Shown here: positions 22,701 to 32,158 of the stretch, in pieces | How the letters are laid out: each line of letters opens with the position of its first letter | Position numbering within the stretch: position 1 is the stretch's first letter | Assembly: GCA_016110215.1 (NCBI GenBank) | Contig: JADWQD010000008.1 | Location: 186,001 to 250,000, forward strand | Direction: 5' to 3' | Source of the DNA: Capronia americana | Taxonomy: Eukaryota; Ascomycota; Eurotiomycetes; Chaetothyriales; Herpotrichiellaceae | DNA length: 64,000 bases | Notes under the pieces: model-generated | The model's database searches: none | Told to the model about the DNA's origin: nothing | The model's input: only the letters and a program-made list of their open reading frames with translations | Translations under genes and position numbers: made by a program

Positions 22701-24553
22701 TCATACTGGGACTGCCGCAGGCATCACCTTCTGGGCACGCCTGAACCAGAAGAATGAGAGGCCAAGGGTAATGCAGGTTAGCGGCAGAGTGACTTGAAGC
22801 CACCGATAGAGCGCTAATGCAGAGAACGTTCCCGCTTGGTTTGGATCCCCGGTTTGGTATTTCACCACGTCGGTGGAGAAGAAAGTCTGCATTGGTGATC
22901 AGTGGAACTGTTTCTCCATGGGAAGTCCTCTTCGCTCCCACTTACAGACACGAAGGTTGCAGGAAGATAGACTAGGGTGACGATGGTAATGATACGCATC
23001 GCCATCGCTTCTCTCTGAGCTTGGATGCCGACATCTTGCATATTAAAGGTCAGATTCTCCATCTTTTCCGTCGCCCTGACCTGAAGCTGTTGCAAGATCT
23101 GGCATGGTCAGCCGGCGAGTCCGCGTTCGCGAAAGCCACTGTTGGGCCGCCATCTACAGGACTCACCTGGTCCTTTCGATCGCCCGTGATTTGAGCGAGC
23201 AGCTTTGCCCGAGAGCATTGCATGTTCAATTCATGGATCGCCTCGTTGACCCTTCGGGCGAATTCATCGACAGGGTCGGCGACAGAATACGTCAGACAGA
23301 TCTGTTTCTGGGCCAGGCTTTCGTAGTATGTCCTGAGTTTGGTCAAGACCGAAATGTTCGCCTCCATAACCGTCACCGCTTCGCCGACTTTTTCCTTGAA
23401 GTACCCCGGTCCACGGTGCATCTGCTTATGCATATCTTTGATGAGATCTTCTGACGGGAGTTGCTGGAAGACAATCATGGCCGGCACAGTCTAGTGTGGG
23501 TGTTGAGTTGCAGGAGACCTCATTGGAGCAGGATGACCACTCACCTGATCCATATCTTCCAACCATTGAGTGTACCATCTCCATTCCTCGGCTGCCCAGT
23601 CCACCAGCAGTGTGTGAACTGATAAACTGGATATGAAACAGTCGGCAGGAGTGTCGAAAGACCGATCCTCTCTCCGGCCCCCGGGGCCTGTGAGTTGTTC
23701 CACCTTCTGTTTGAAACCCCCTTCGGCGGTTGTCATGAGCCACAAAGCCTTGCCATTTCCGACGTCGAATTGATGGTAGACGCCGCCTTGTCGGATGGTC
23801 CAGGATCTTTGGGTGGTGTCGGCGCTGGGATTCTTACAGACCACCGTCTTCAGATTATAGCAGAGCTCGAAGCAAAACCCAGTTCTGCCCAAGTCTGGAA
23901 TCGCCATGCCGGGCCGGGCAACGGTGAGGCTGGCATGACTGCGAAAGGCACTGTATCGCACATCTCGTGCCCTACCGTCCCGTCTCCCGAAGATGTATAA
24001 GAAATTAAGATAGTCTGGTGCGACTTGGTGGTAGGTGAGAATGCGGCACAGCATGCGCCGTGTGATCTTCAGAGGCCCTCTTTCACGATCCAGTCCGAGG
24101 AAACTTTTGCGACCGCGCACAATCAGCAAGGTGTCCCACAGACTGGAACAACGTAGCACGTCACTCACATAAACCGACAATGTGGATCTTTCTTCGTTGC
24201 AATGTCGCCGGTCACACGTGAAGTCAGCGGATCCAGGGATTTTGTGTCTCCCAGCCATTCTCTCAACATGTCGTCGCTGAGAACATTCTGTCGTCTGAAT
24301 TCTGCCCACGAGTCAATAGAAGCTCGCCCAACCGCAAGTCTTGGAGATATTCCGAACCTTGACCCGTGTCGGTGAGATCTCGAAAGTGAACTTCGATGGC
24401 GGCAGCGTCTTGTTCAAACAAGTCTGGAGCGTGTACATCCAAGCGCTCCTTGTGGGATAGCAAGAGAGACCTGTAGGTGGCGTCGTTGCGGAGGTTGTAG
24501 GGATACTCGGCAAGTTGGTCATACGAATCTATGAACTGCGGTGTCAAATGCAT
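22701..24553 (-). CDS. Fungal CorA-like membrane protein
   Basis: Six exons on the minus strand (24358-24553, 24169-24301, 23545-24103, 23167-23490, 22946-23098, 22701-22886) encode 516 aa. The first donor is ambiguous by 6 nt (24364 is equally possible, giving 514 aa). Splicing restores family blocks: EFRRQNVLSDDMLREWLGD, RMLCRILTYHQVAPDYLNFL and the junction YLPATFVSTFFSTDVV. The long N-terminal part is cytosolic, followed by a helical stretch (NMQDVGIQAQREAMAMR) and two transmembrane segments near the C-terminus, as in CorA Mg2+ channels. The GMN signature between the two helices is absent, so Mg2+ transport should not be assumed. Such CorA-like proteins are expanded in Pezizomycotina and their role is not known. 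Confidence 0.82.
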
Positions 24554-26229
24554 TGTGCTAGCTGCTGCTTCCCAACACGTCCCAGTATAACTTTCCCGCA
24601 ATGCATGATGAATCAAGACGACGCGAAACAGACAACATGAAGAGTTTTGTGATTGCAGTCAGGCCTGGGGACACAAAGCAGTCCGTTCCCGCCCTTCAGA
24701 GTGGGGGCGCTGGAAAGCGAGTTTCACAATTGTTTGTCCTCAGCCACTGCGAAATCGGCGATACTCATCCAGCGTTGCATACCAATCCACGGCGCGGTTC
24801 AAGGCCTGCGTGCTCTGTAAATTCTTTAGAGGCCTGCCCAAAACGTAACTCCCATTTGCTCGGCTTCAACCGAAGAAGCACTCTCTTGATAAAGTTCTGG
24901 TGATTCGGCCAGAACCGGCCGAGCTTCAAGTCTCACTCACGTCCCTCAAACGGACGATCTCTATGCGTTCAGCCTTCAAGAAGTGTTAGTGGCTGCACAT
25001 AAACAAGATGGAGAGGTTTCCGGCAAGATGTACGTCACTCTGCTTTCCGGCACAATGAAGATGTAGTCACCGTGGGATGTCTAGAGAAGCGTCTAGTAAG
25101 TACGGGTGGTAAATAGTCGCGAGCGAATATATGTCTCTTCCGCGTTGGGTAAATTCAAAGCCTGCAAATCTTTTCTTCGGTCACTCTCTCAGCGTGTCCC
25201 CCTGCAGGTAATGAATGGGGAAAATATTCGGCATATAGTCTCTCAGGCGCTGGATCGGGTTTGCGACGAATAATGCTGTGTTGCCAGAAACGGCGCGTAG
25301 CACTGCAAGCTGATCTCGCCGTCTCTGTCGTAGATCGCAGGGTTTCCATTTTGATAGAGGAGGATCGTCTCTTCCAGACGGAAATGTCAAGTAAAGGGAT
25401 CCAGCGCAATCGGATGTGATGTGACACGACTCGTTCCAAGCAAGATGGGTCGGAGCAATCGAACACCAAGGTCTTGTCAGAATGAGCTCTGCGCGATGTT
25501 TCTCCGAAGCGCCGCCGCGTTCTATTTACCAAGTGACGCCAAGTCTAAGTTGAATTAACTGGGATTAGGATAGTGCGCTCGCGGCGAGGACACTTCCACC
25601 CTCACCAGAGATGAATCAAACAACGCAGTCTGACGTTTGCAGCACTGAATGAAAACGCTGTGCTTTTTCGTAGTTGAAGCATTGGCGAATGTCTCGTCAA
25701 CCTTTGGACAAAGAGAAATCAAGGCACGAGCCAAAAGCAAGATGTCGCTGTTTGCGGTCCACTTTGAAATGTACCGCCGGACCTTGTCAATCAGCCTTGC
25801 GGTGTGGCCCGTCAAAGTGAAGAGGCCACTTTCTGGACTCTGAGATTTCTTGCTTGACTGTCGTTACATTGTATCCTATCCACTAGCCTCGTCTCGGGGG
25901 ACCTGAGCATATTTTTTGACTCCAAGTAAGGTAGCCTTCATTGATAATGCCTTGACATAAACCAGCTTGAGAACTTCTGGGAGAACCCAGCAGGGCTTGC
26001 TTTTGGTGAGGTACAAAGGGCTTTCTCTGGTTATCCCGGCTCCCGCGAACAGCTACTCTGAGGTGTAACGAGAGACCGCTTTCAGCTCTTTTCATCACCA
26101 ACTCTTGATTGTTTTGTTTTCGATCCCATTTCCAAACTGCAATATTCATATGAAGATGACGGCCCCATGAAGACGCCATATCCTGCAAAGTCCCTCTCGA
26201 GGCTCTGTTAGAATGATGTTTCGCTACAC
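24554..26229. other. Gene-poor stretch with degenerate coding-like fragments
   Basis: This 1.7-kb gap lies between the CorA-like gene and the glycosyltransferase. Minus-strand fragments at 25155-25860 are protein-like and listed separately. Nothing else is supported. Confidence 0.35.
25155..25860 (-). pseudogene. Protein-like fragments in shifting frames, possible broken gene
   Basis: The minus strand reads GHTARLIDKVRRYISKWTAN and DILLLARALISLCPKVDETF in one frame (about 25660-25820), then coding-like text in two other frames between 25180 and 25540 (for example DQLAVLRAVSGNTALFVANP). Composition looks protein-like but the frames are separated by stops, and I could not find splice sites that join them. 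I recognise no family. Confidence 0.25.
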
Positions 26230-27354
26230 ATGACTTTGACTACTAGCAGATTCAGACACACCTCATCTAGGTTCAACTTTGCAATCACTGCTTCGTGCCT
26301 TGTTGCTTTCAGCTTTGTCATATTTTCTAGATGGCACACCTCTGTCAGTCTTGTGGAGAGATCCGGCAGCATCTCGATAGTGAAAGGTTCGACAGGAGAT
26401 GTACCCGCATGGAAATCGTCCACTTACGCTGATACAACGCTGAATATTCAGCACGTTTCCCTGCGCCGCCAAAAGGAAGAAGTTACACCAGACCTTCTGA
26501 TTCTCCTCGTCGCACAAGACTCAGACTCTTGGGGCATCATGCCCGATGGAACGCCTCGGTCATTTGCCTCACTCCTGACGCTCCTGCATGAAGTGTCCAT
26601 CGACCTCACCCGAACTTCTCTCGGCATCCTCACATCCTCACAAGCCGAGTTTGACTTATACCGCAGCCTGAGCATGAAGGAGCCTTTCGCACGCGTGTCC
26701 ATAATATCCCATCCGGGCTATCTTGGCCCTGCCGATGCCATCAACCGCGCCGATCGTCATTACAACCATGTCCAACACAAGCGGCGGAACCAAATTTCCA
26801 GGCTCCGCAACTATTTGATGCTTCATGCTTTGGAAAGAGAGGAACATATCGTCTGGATTGACGCGGATGTGTACAAATTCACAAGCGGTCTTATCCCGGC
26901 AATGGTTCGCCACAGCGCCAATCCTGAAGTCGGCGTCCTCACAGTCCTTAGCCATCACGGTGAGCGGGAAGACAGTGATTTTGATCTCAATTGCTGGGTT
27001 GGTCCTCGGACCTCGCCAAATGAAGAAGAAAAGGCTCGGCTGCTCGAAGATGTGTCGACTTGGGTCGCCAGTCCGGCACCTGGCAATCGGGGTATGGGTG
27101 AGCTTGTGAGATCCCATGGGAATGACAGCGACTTGTTTAGACTTGATGCAGTTGGAGGCACCCTTCTGTACATTCGAGCCAGCCTGGTCCGACAAGGCCT
27201 GTCCTGGGCCTACAGCTATATAGTTGGCACTTCTTGGGCGGGTGAAGGATGGGATGCCATCGAGTCTGAAAGTCTTTGCATTCTCGCCAGGCCTTTAGGG
27301 GCGGACTGCTATGGTATGGGTGGACGTTGGAGGAGCCATCATTCTCCTGGATGA
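26230..27354 (+). CDS. GT62-like (Anp1/Mnn9/Van1 family) glycosyltransferase
   Basis: A single exon encodes 374 aa with type II membrane topology: a short basic N-terminus, one transmembrane anchor at residues ~17-34, then a lumenal domain. The catalytic domain shows a nucleotide-sugar fold start (TPDLLILLVAQDSDSW), the conserved RNYLMLHALEREEHIVWIDADVYKF with the metal-binding DAD triad, and the C-terminal block VGTSWAGEGWDAIESESLCILA, typical of the Anp1/Mnn9/Van1 family. Members extend the alpha-1,6-mannan backbone on N-glycans in the Golgi. This copy diverges from the core Mnn9/Anp1/Van1 proteins and may be an accessory paralogue. The C-terminus after CYGMGG is short and might hide a missed 3' exon. 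Confidence 0.8.
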   Translation: MTLTTSRFRHTSSRFNFAITASCLVAFSFVIFSRWHTSVSLVERSGSISIVKGSTGDVPAWKSSTYADTTLNIQHVSLRRQKEEVTPDLLILLVAQDSDSWGIMPDGTPRSFASLLTLLHEVSIDLTRTSLGILTSSQAEFDLYRSLSMKEPFARVSIISHPGYLGPADAINRADRHYNHVQHKRRNQISRLRNYLMLHALEREEHIVWIDADVYKFTSGLIPAMVRHSANPEVGVLTVLSHHGEREDSDFDLNCWVGPRTSPNEEEKARLLEDVSTWVASPAPGNRGMGELVRSHGNDSDLFRLDAVGGTLLYIRASLVRQGLSWAYSYIVGTSWAGEGWDAIESESLCILARPLGADCYGMGGRWRSHHSPG

Positions 27355-27906
27355 TCACTCTGACATCGGCAACCACAATCGCGGCCGCAAATGAACAACG
27401 GAGTGGGAGGATCCCAACTTTGGACGTTGAGCAGCAGACGAGTCGAGGAAACGCTCGAAGCTCCAGGAAAGACCGTCGCCACGCTAACCAGGATCGCTAA
27501 CTAGATTGCACATAATGTGCGCCTGTCCTTGCCCGGACGTTCCATTCTGATTGGTCTTATGTTCGGTATCATATAGGTAATTCCATACTTGTTGGCACTA
27601 TAAGGACCACAAGGACCATAATATAATAACCTGCCAATAACAAGGCCTCTATCCTAGCTTCAGTTCTTGACTCTGAGATAGGGTAGGGTTTGGGGGGCGC
27701 CAGAGTACAAATGTGGACTGAGGGTGATTATCATCGCCGCGGCAGCATCACCCTACCGTCGTTCTCACATTTCTCAATACATAGCTTCCTACTTCTAGTG
27801 TTTAACTGCACAGGATCACGACATAGTAGTTAGTAATTGGTGACTAACCTTCTTACAGGAACTCTGGAACCCCCGCCTTAAAAAGGTCCAGAATTTGTCA
27901 CAACTG
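27355..27906. other. Intergenic region, nothing recognised
   Basis: This ~550-bp gap separates the convergent glycosyltransferase and Zn2Cys6 regulator genes. It is locally AT-rich around 27600-27650 and shows no coding signal. Confidence 0.4.
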
Positions 27907-29801
27907 TCATAACGGGATCCTGACCGCTTGCCTGGTCTCCAATAGCCGCAGATAATGAGCTAGCAGCATGGAAAATCAGCGATGAGAACCTTTAACCTTG
28001 GGACTTGCTCAGTAGGTACATAGCATTGGCAGATACATGGTGGGAGGATGTCACTCACTGGCCACTTGCCATCTCTGGCCGACGAATTTCAGTGCATTTT
28101 TCAGCTCGTCGAGGTCTTTGTCCCCTTCTGACGGGTTGGCATCGTGAGTCAGAAAGACGTGCGCCACGGCAGATCGATACAGCCAGTCGAGTGCGAGGGG
28201 GGGAAATCTGTCGAGACTGCCCCATCCGTCGCGAAACCTCTGGAAATGGCCCAGCGTCTTGGCCAGAATCTCTCGAATCGACTGTTGCGACTGGGTTTGG
28301 CCATCCTCGGTCAAGGATTCGTGGGGCTCGGATAGATACGCGGTGCGGAGGAGTAAAATCGAACTGCTCCAAGGGTCAGCCTAGACATGTACTACTCGGT
28401 CTCTGGTTTGCCGATCACGGGGTGACTCGACCTGTAGCAAGTGGCAATTGAAGAGAGGCAGCAGATTTTCCGCTCTCGTTCTTCGAACGCGGAAAGACGC
28501 TCCAAGGCGAACAGTGTTCTCTCCAACTGTGCCATGTTGTCCAGGTCGAGCCGCAATACGTCTTGACGACTCGAGAGGTGTCGGAATACCTGGCTGAGAA
28601 GGTTCACCGCTTGGGCTAGGCGGGCGTATCGACCGGTTTTCAGGCTCGGAATGGACAAGAGGTTCTGTGACAGGTTTTCGGGCAGTACCTAGAGAAAGCA
28701 CGGCGATCAGCTCATCCCGAACTCGTGCTGAATGAGGAGGAGACAAATAGGCTACCCACTCCTTGGTCGTAGGCATCATCATCTACAGGCAGTATGGAGT
28801 CGGCACTGGGGTCAGGTCTGCAGAGATGGCGTCCCCGGAACCCAAGGTTGATTGACCTACATAGGCTGCTCGATAAATGGTTCCTCTGAGCGTACAGAGT
28901 CGCACCAAAGCTTACCGGTCCAAGATAACAATCGCCCACCACGTGCGATTGCGCTCCTCCTGCTCCATCCATGCCTTGCCTTGAACTGGCAATGCCTCAT
29001 TGATGCCCAGAGCGGTGGCGTGGCGCGCACAGGTGGAGATGGTAGTGAAGGCGCCGGGGAAAATGGCGTGGCCCATTTCGTACATGGCGGTCAAGATGGC
29101 CGATTGAATCGTGTAGACACTGATATGTCCCGCCATTTCTATGCGAAGCTGGAATTCCTTGACGACCCCGTAGATCTCCGAGCACACATTGGCCGCTTCG
29201 GGGCACGAGAGGGCCAGCTTCATGGCCAGCAGGAGGGACGTGACGCCATGGTCGATGGACTGTGAAGGGTTCAACAACGACCCGTAGAACCGGATCTGAG
29301 AGATGATGGGCAACCAGCGGTGAGCGTTTTTGAAATACTCAGCAGCCAACGCTCTTCGGGAGTCATTGTCACCCAGAATCGCCTCTACTTTGGGGGGAAT
29401 GGGCAGTTGGCAACGGGGTGTAGTCACCGGCACGCAGCAGTTGAAGAGAGCCGGATCCAAGAAAAAGGCCACGGGAAATTCGTTTCTCAGCGCTTGCTTG
29501 TTGCTCACCGCCGTAATGGGATGGGTTTCAGCAAGCGAGTGCGCGTGCTGGTTATCGATATGATGTGTGGACTGGTAAGAACATGAGCGACGTCCACTGC
29601 GCCCGCCTGACAGTTAGCCCTGGCTGTCATCAAGCACGATGCCCGCAGTCGACCCAACAGACAGACACACCTGACACAAAGGCGGCATTTTGGCAGCTCT
29701 CGTGTACATTTCCTCTTTCGAAGCTTGCAAGACTCACAAGACCGCTTCGCCAGCCTGTTGCCGCCCGAGGGAAGGTCTGAATTGCGCAGTTCCGTTGGCA
29801 T
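27907..29801 (-). CDS. Zn2Cys6 transcription factor with fungal-specific TF domain
   Basis: Six exons on the minus strand (29671-29801, 28916-29596, 28756-28856, 28432-28687, 28059-28363, 27907-27959) encode 508 aa. Exon 1 holds five of the six zinc-cluster cysteines (CESC, KC, KC, RLC). The 74-nt intron ends 15 nt after a GCTAAC branch, and exon 2 supplies the sixth cysteine (GRRSCSY), giving exactly C-x2-C-x6-C-x5-C-x2-C-x6-C. The rest is the fungal-specific regulatory domain: WLPIISQIRFY near its start, RTWWAIVILDRSINLG across the second splice, LPVDDDAYDQG, and a C-terminal HYLRLLETRQ. It would bind DNA as a nuclear regulator. The target pathway is unknown; no metabolic cluster adjoins it. 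Exact ends of intron 3 are the least certain. Confidence 0.85.
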
Positions 29802-30431
29802 CTTGTGCTCCGTCTCCAGTCATGTTAGTTGATGGCTTGGACAGAGGGCGCAATGTGCGGACTATTTCACACTGGCGGACTTCCTGCGGCTTCGAACGCC
29901 CGCCATTCCGCTCCACTTGCCGAGGCACACCGCTGTCTGCACGAATCGATCATACGTAATTGTGTCGGACGGGACATCCTGGGGAAACAGACACCTTACA
30001 CATTTCATTCAAATCCGCGAGCTACAAGGATGCATATTGTTCCGCTGGCTGTGTAAAAGGCGCCGTGGGTTTCAAGATGGCGGTGGCACGCATGCTGAAT
30101 AGTGGACACGGCTTCCGCTCCGGGAACAAAAACGCCCGCAATGCCCGCGATTGCGGCCGCAGATGCGGTCTTCAGACCACCTCCTAACATACTTCAGCAT
30201 AGGGAGCAGGTCATGATCTATTCATGGGGTTGTTCTTGGAGTATTCCGCAATGAGACCACTTGATCTCAACAATATAGCATAGACTGCTCTGGTATATAG
30301 TATGTATATCTTGTTGTACACTCTCCGCTCATGTTGTCAATTCTTCGGCACAGATCATCTCTCAATTCACGTCGTGCTTCGTGAGCAGACAATTTGAAGA
30401 CCCTCCACGTCCTCATACCTCAACCGAAACG
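29802..30431. other. Divergent promoter region
   Basis: About 630 bp lie between the divergent Zn2Cys6 regulator and tautomerase genes. No other feature is seen. Confidence 0.4.
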
Positions 30432-31138
30432 ATGCCGCTTTACGAAGTGCGTATAGCTTTCTTCTTTCCCTGCGGACCTTCTCTGGGGCGAAGCGTGGCT
30501 GACGGTCTGTCAAGATCGCCCATCACATTCCGCTCTCGCGAGAGCAAAAGGACGCCCTCGCCGAATTCATCACGGATTTGCATGCGACGACGTTCGCCAC
30601 CCCGCGGCTGTTTGTCAACGTGACCTTCGACCGACCGGGGCCAAAGGGTGACATCTACGCCGGCGCAAAGTCTCGAGGGCAGACCGTCCCGAACCACATC
30701 CGTGCCACTGTCCGCGTAGGTCCCTCGCGCACCAAGGCAAAGTACGACGAAGTGGCCACCAAAATCAACAAACGGTGGGATGAGGTGATCAACGACGCCG
30801 CGCTGGGGGCTCAACCGCTGGGTGGGAATCTCACCGCGAACCAGGAGAGACGCATCAAGAGACTGCAGGCCATCGTTTTCACTCCCATGGTGGCCGCCCT
30901 GGAAGGCGGAGTCATCATCCCTGGGGTATGTCAGATTGATTTACTTATCTCTTATGCCCAAGGCTTCTGGGAGGCTAACGTTCCCATCTATAATACTCAG
31001 CCCGGAGAGGAAGCCACCTGGCTGAAGGACAACATGGCCTACTTCAAGGAAGAGGCCGAGGTACACGACAACGCTGATGTCAGGGACATGTTGAAAGAGG
31101 TCAGTGAGCGACCGGATTTGAAAAGTCTGCTTGCGTAA
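30432..31138 (+). CDS. Tautomerase_3 (cis-CaaD-like) family protein
   Basis: Three exons (30432-30446, 30515-30925, 31001-31138) encode 187 aa. Exon 1 is 15 nt and encodes MPLYE; after removal of Met the N-terminal proline is the catalytic base of the tautomerase superfamily. Exon 2 continues IAHHIPLSREQKDALAEF and LFVNVTFDRPGPKGDIYAG, the expected beta-alpha-beta core. The C-terminal part ends in WLKDNMAYFKEEAEV. Relatives are cis-3-chloroacrylate dehalogenase-like proteins whose natural fungal substrates are mostly unknown. Intron 2 (30926-31000) is 75 nt with a GTATGT donor, GCTAAC branch and CAG acceptor. It has no stop and a length divisible by three, so a retained form of 212 aa is possible. 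Confidence 0.82.
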
Positions 31139-32158
31139 GGGGGGATATGCAAGAGTGGTGCAGGACGACAGTTCGGGATTGTATATATAAATAGATAGAG
31201 ATATTGTTGAGCTGAGGCGCTATTTGCAGTTATATATGTATATGCCATTATGCAGCTGTCCGTCTGCTTATTTACAGAGGTCTTTGCGCCTTCTTATATA
31301 TCTGAGAGACGCCTGTGCCTCTCTGCCTCAACACCACCGCCGAGGCACGTCTAGGGTATTCCGAGGCACTCTGAGGCACTCTGAGGCGCTCTAATGCACT
31401 CTTAAGACACGCCGTTGTCTTAAGAGGGCTTATTTGCCACTGGGCCTTCTCTCCGTTGCCGTCTTTGCCACCCGAGGCTGTATAAGGCTGTTCTTTGGGA
31501 TAACGGCGCCGACGAGGTGCCTCGGAGTATGCTCGGTTCAACAGATATACAACAGTCTTTCTCGAACCTAATCAACCCTCCCTAGAAAATCTGAGCTCTA
31601 TTCGGGTCTATTTTACGTTACCGTCTCCATCTGTAAGGAAAGGACGAGGAAAGGAGTCATATTCGAATGTCTGAAGGAGTGCTGGTGATCAACCTTCTAC
31701 TGATACCACGGTCATTCATAGCCACTTGATGCGGAGTGCGATCTAGCTTCCCGCCGTGTGTGATTCGAAGGTGTGTCTGGCGCGTCTCCGCACGTCACGC
31801 ATTTTTAGCTGCCTCCGCTCATGCAGACTAGATGCGCTGTCTGCAAATACCCTTCAGCCTCATCGCACGTTCTTCGCAATGCTGTTGTATAATCGTTGGG
31901 CTGGTCCTGAATATGGCCTAGAATCGAATGCCCCTAAAGGAGTTCAGCTACCCGTCATCGTTTCATGTGTACCACTCCAGCTCTTCACCCAGCAACGACG
32001 GCACCTCGACCTTCCCGCGAAAGCGACGAGTGCCTGTCTTCGCCTGCTCAGCCTGCCAGAGGGGCACTTCACATCGCATTGTAGCGAGCAGCTGAGTGCT
32101 TCTGAATGTTAACAGCTACCATGCCCTTGATTGCTGAGCCCAGGTTCTCTACCACACG
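31139..32158. other. Gene-free stretch upstream of the NLR gene
   Basis: This 1-kb stretch contains a GAGGCACTCT-type short repeat near 31340-31395 and an inverted repeat at 31399-31426. The part around 31540-31640 looks like non-coding mobile-element debris but has no recognisable ends. No gene is supported. Confidence 0.35.
31399..31426. repeat. Perfect 10-bp inverted repeat with 8-nt loop
   Basis: CTCTTAAGAC at 31399-31408 and its exact complement GTCTTAAGAG at 31417-31426 flank ACGCCGTT. It directly follows several GAGGCACTCT-like units. It could form a hairpin in DNA or RNA. It has no T-run of the kind that marks a terminator. Confidence 0.6.

Noticed and set aside
24143..24168. A 26-nt GTGAGT...CAG segment that would keep the frame in the CorA-like gene
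   Set aside because: Too short for a spliceosomal intron. The acceptor at 24104 gives a 65-nt intron and a better family match (CRFIFLGLD).
27679..27695. Telomere-like GGGTAGGGTTTGGGG
   Set aside because: Single occurrence without tandem array, in a normal intergenic region.
28664..28759. Alternative intron 3 of the Zn2Cys6 regulator using the GTGGGT donor and a later CACAG acceptor
   Set aside because: It keeps the frame, but the chosen GTAGCC donor with the CTCTAG acceptor gives the spacing between DQG and RYARLAQA expected for the family.
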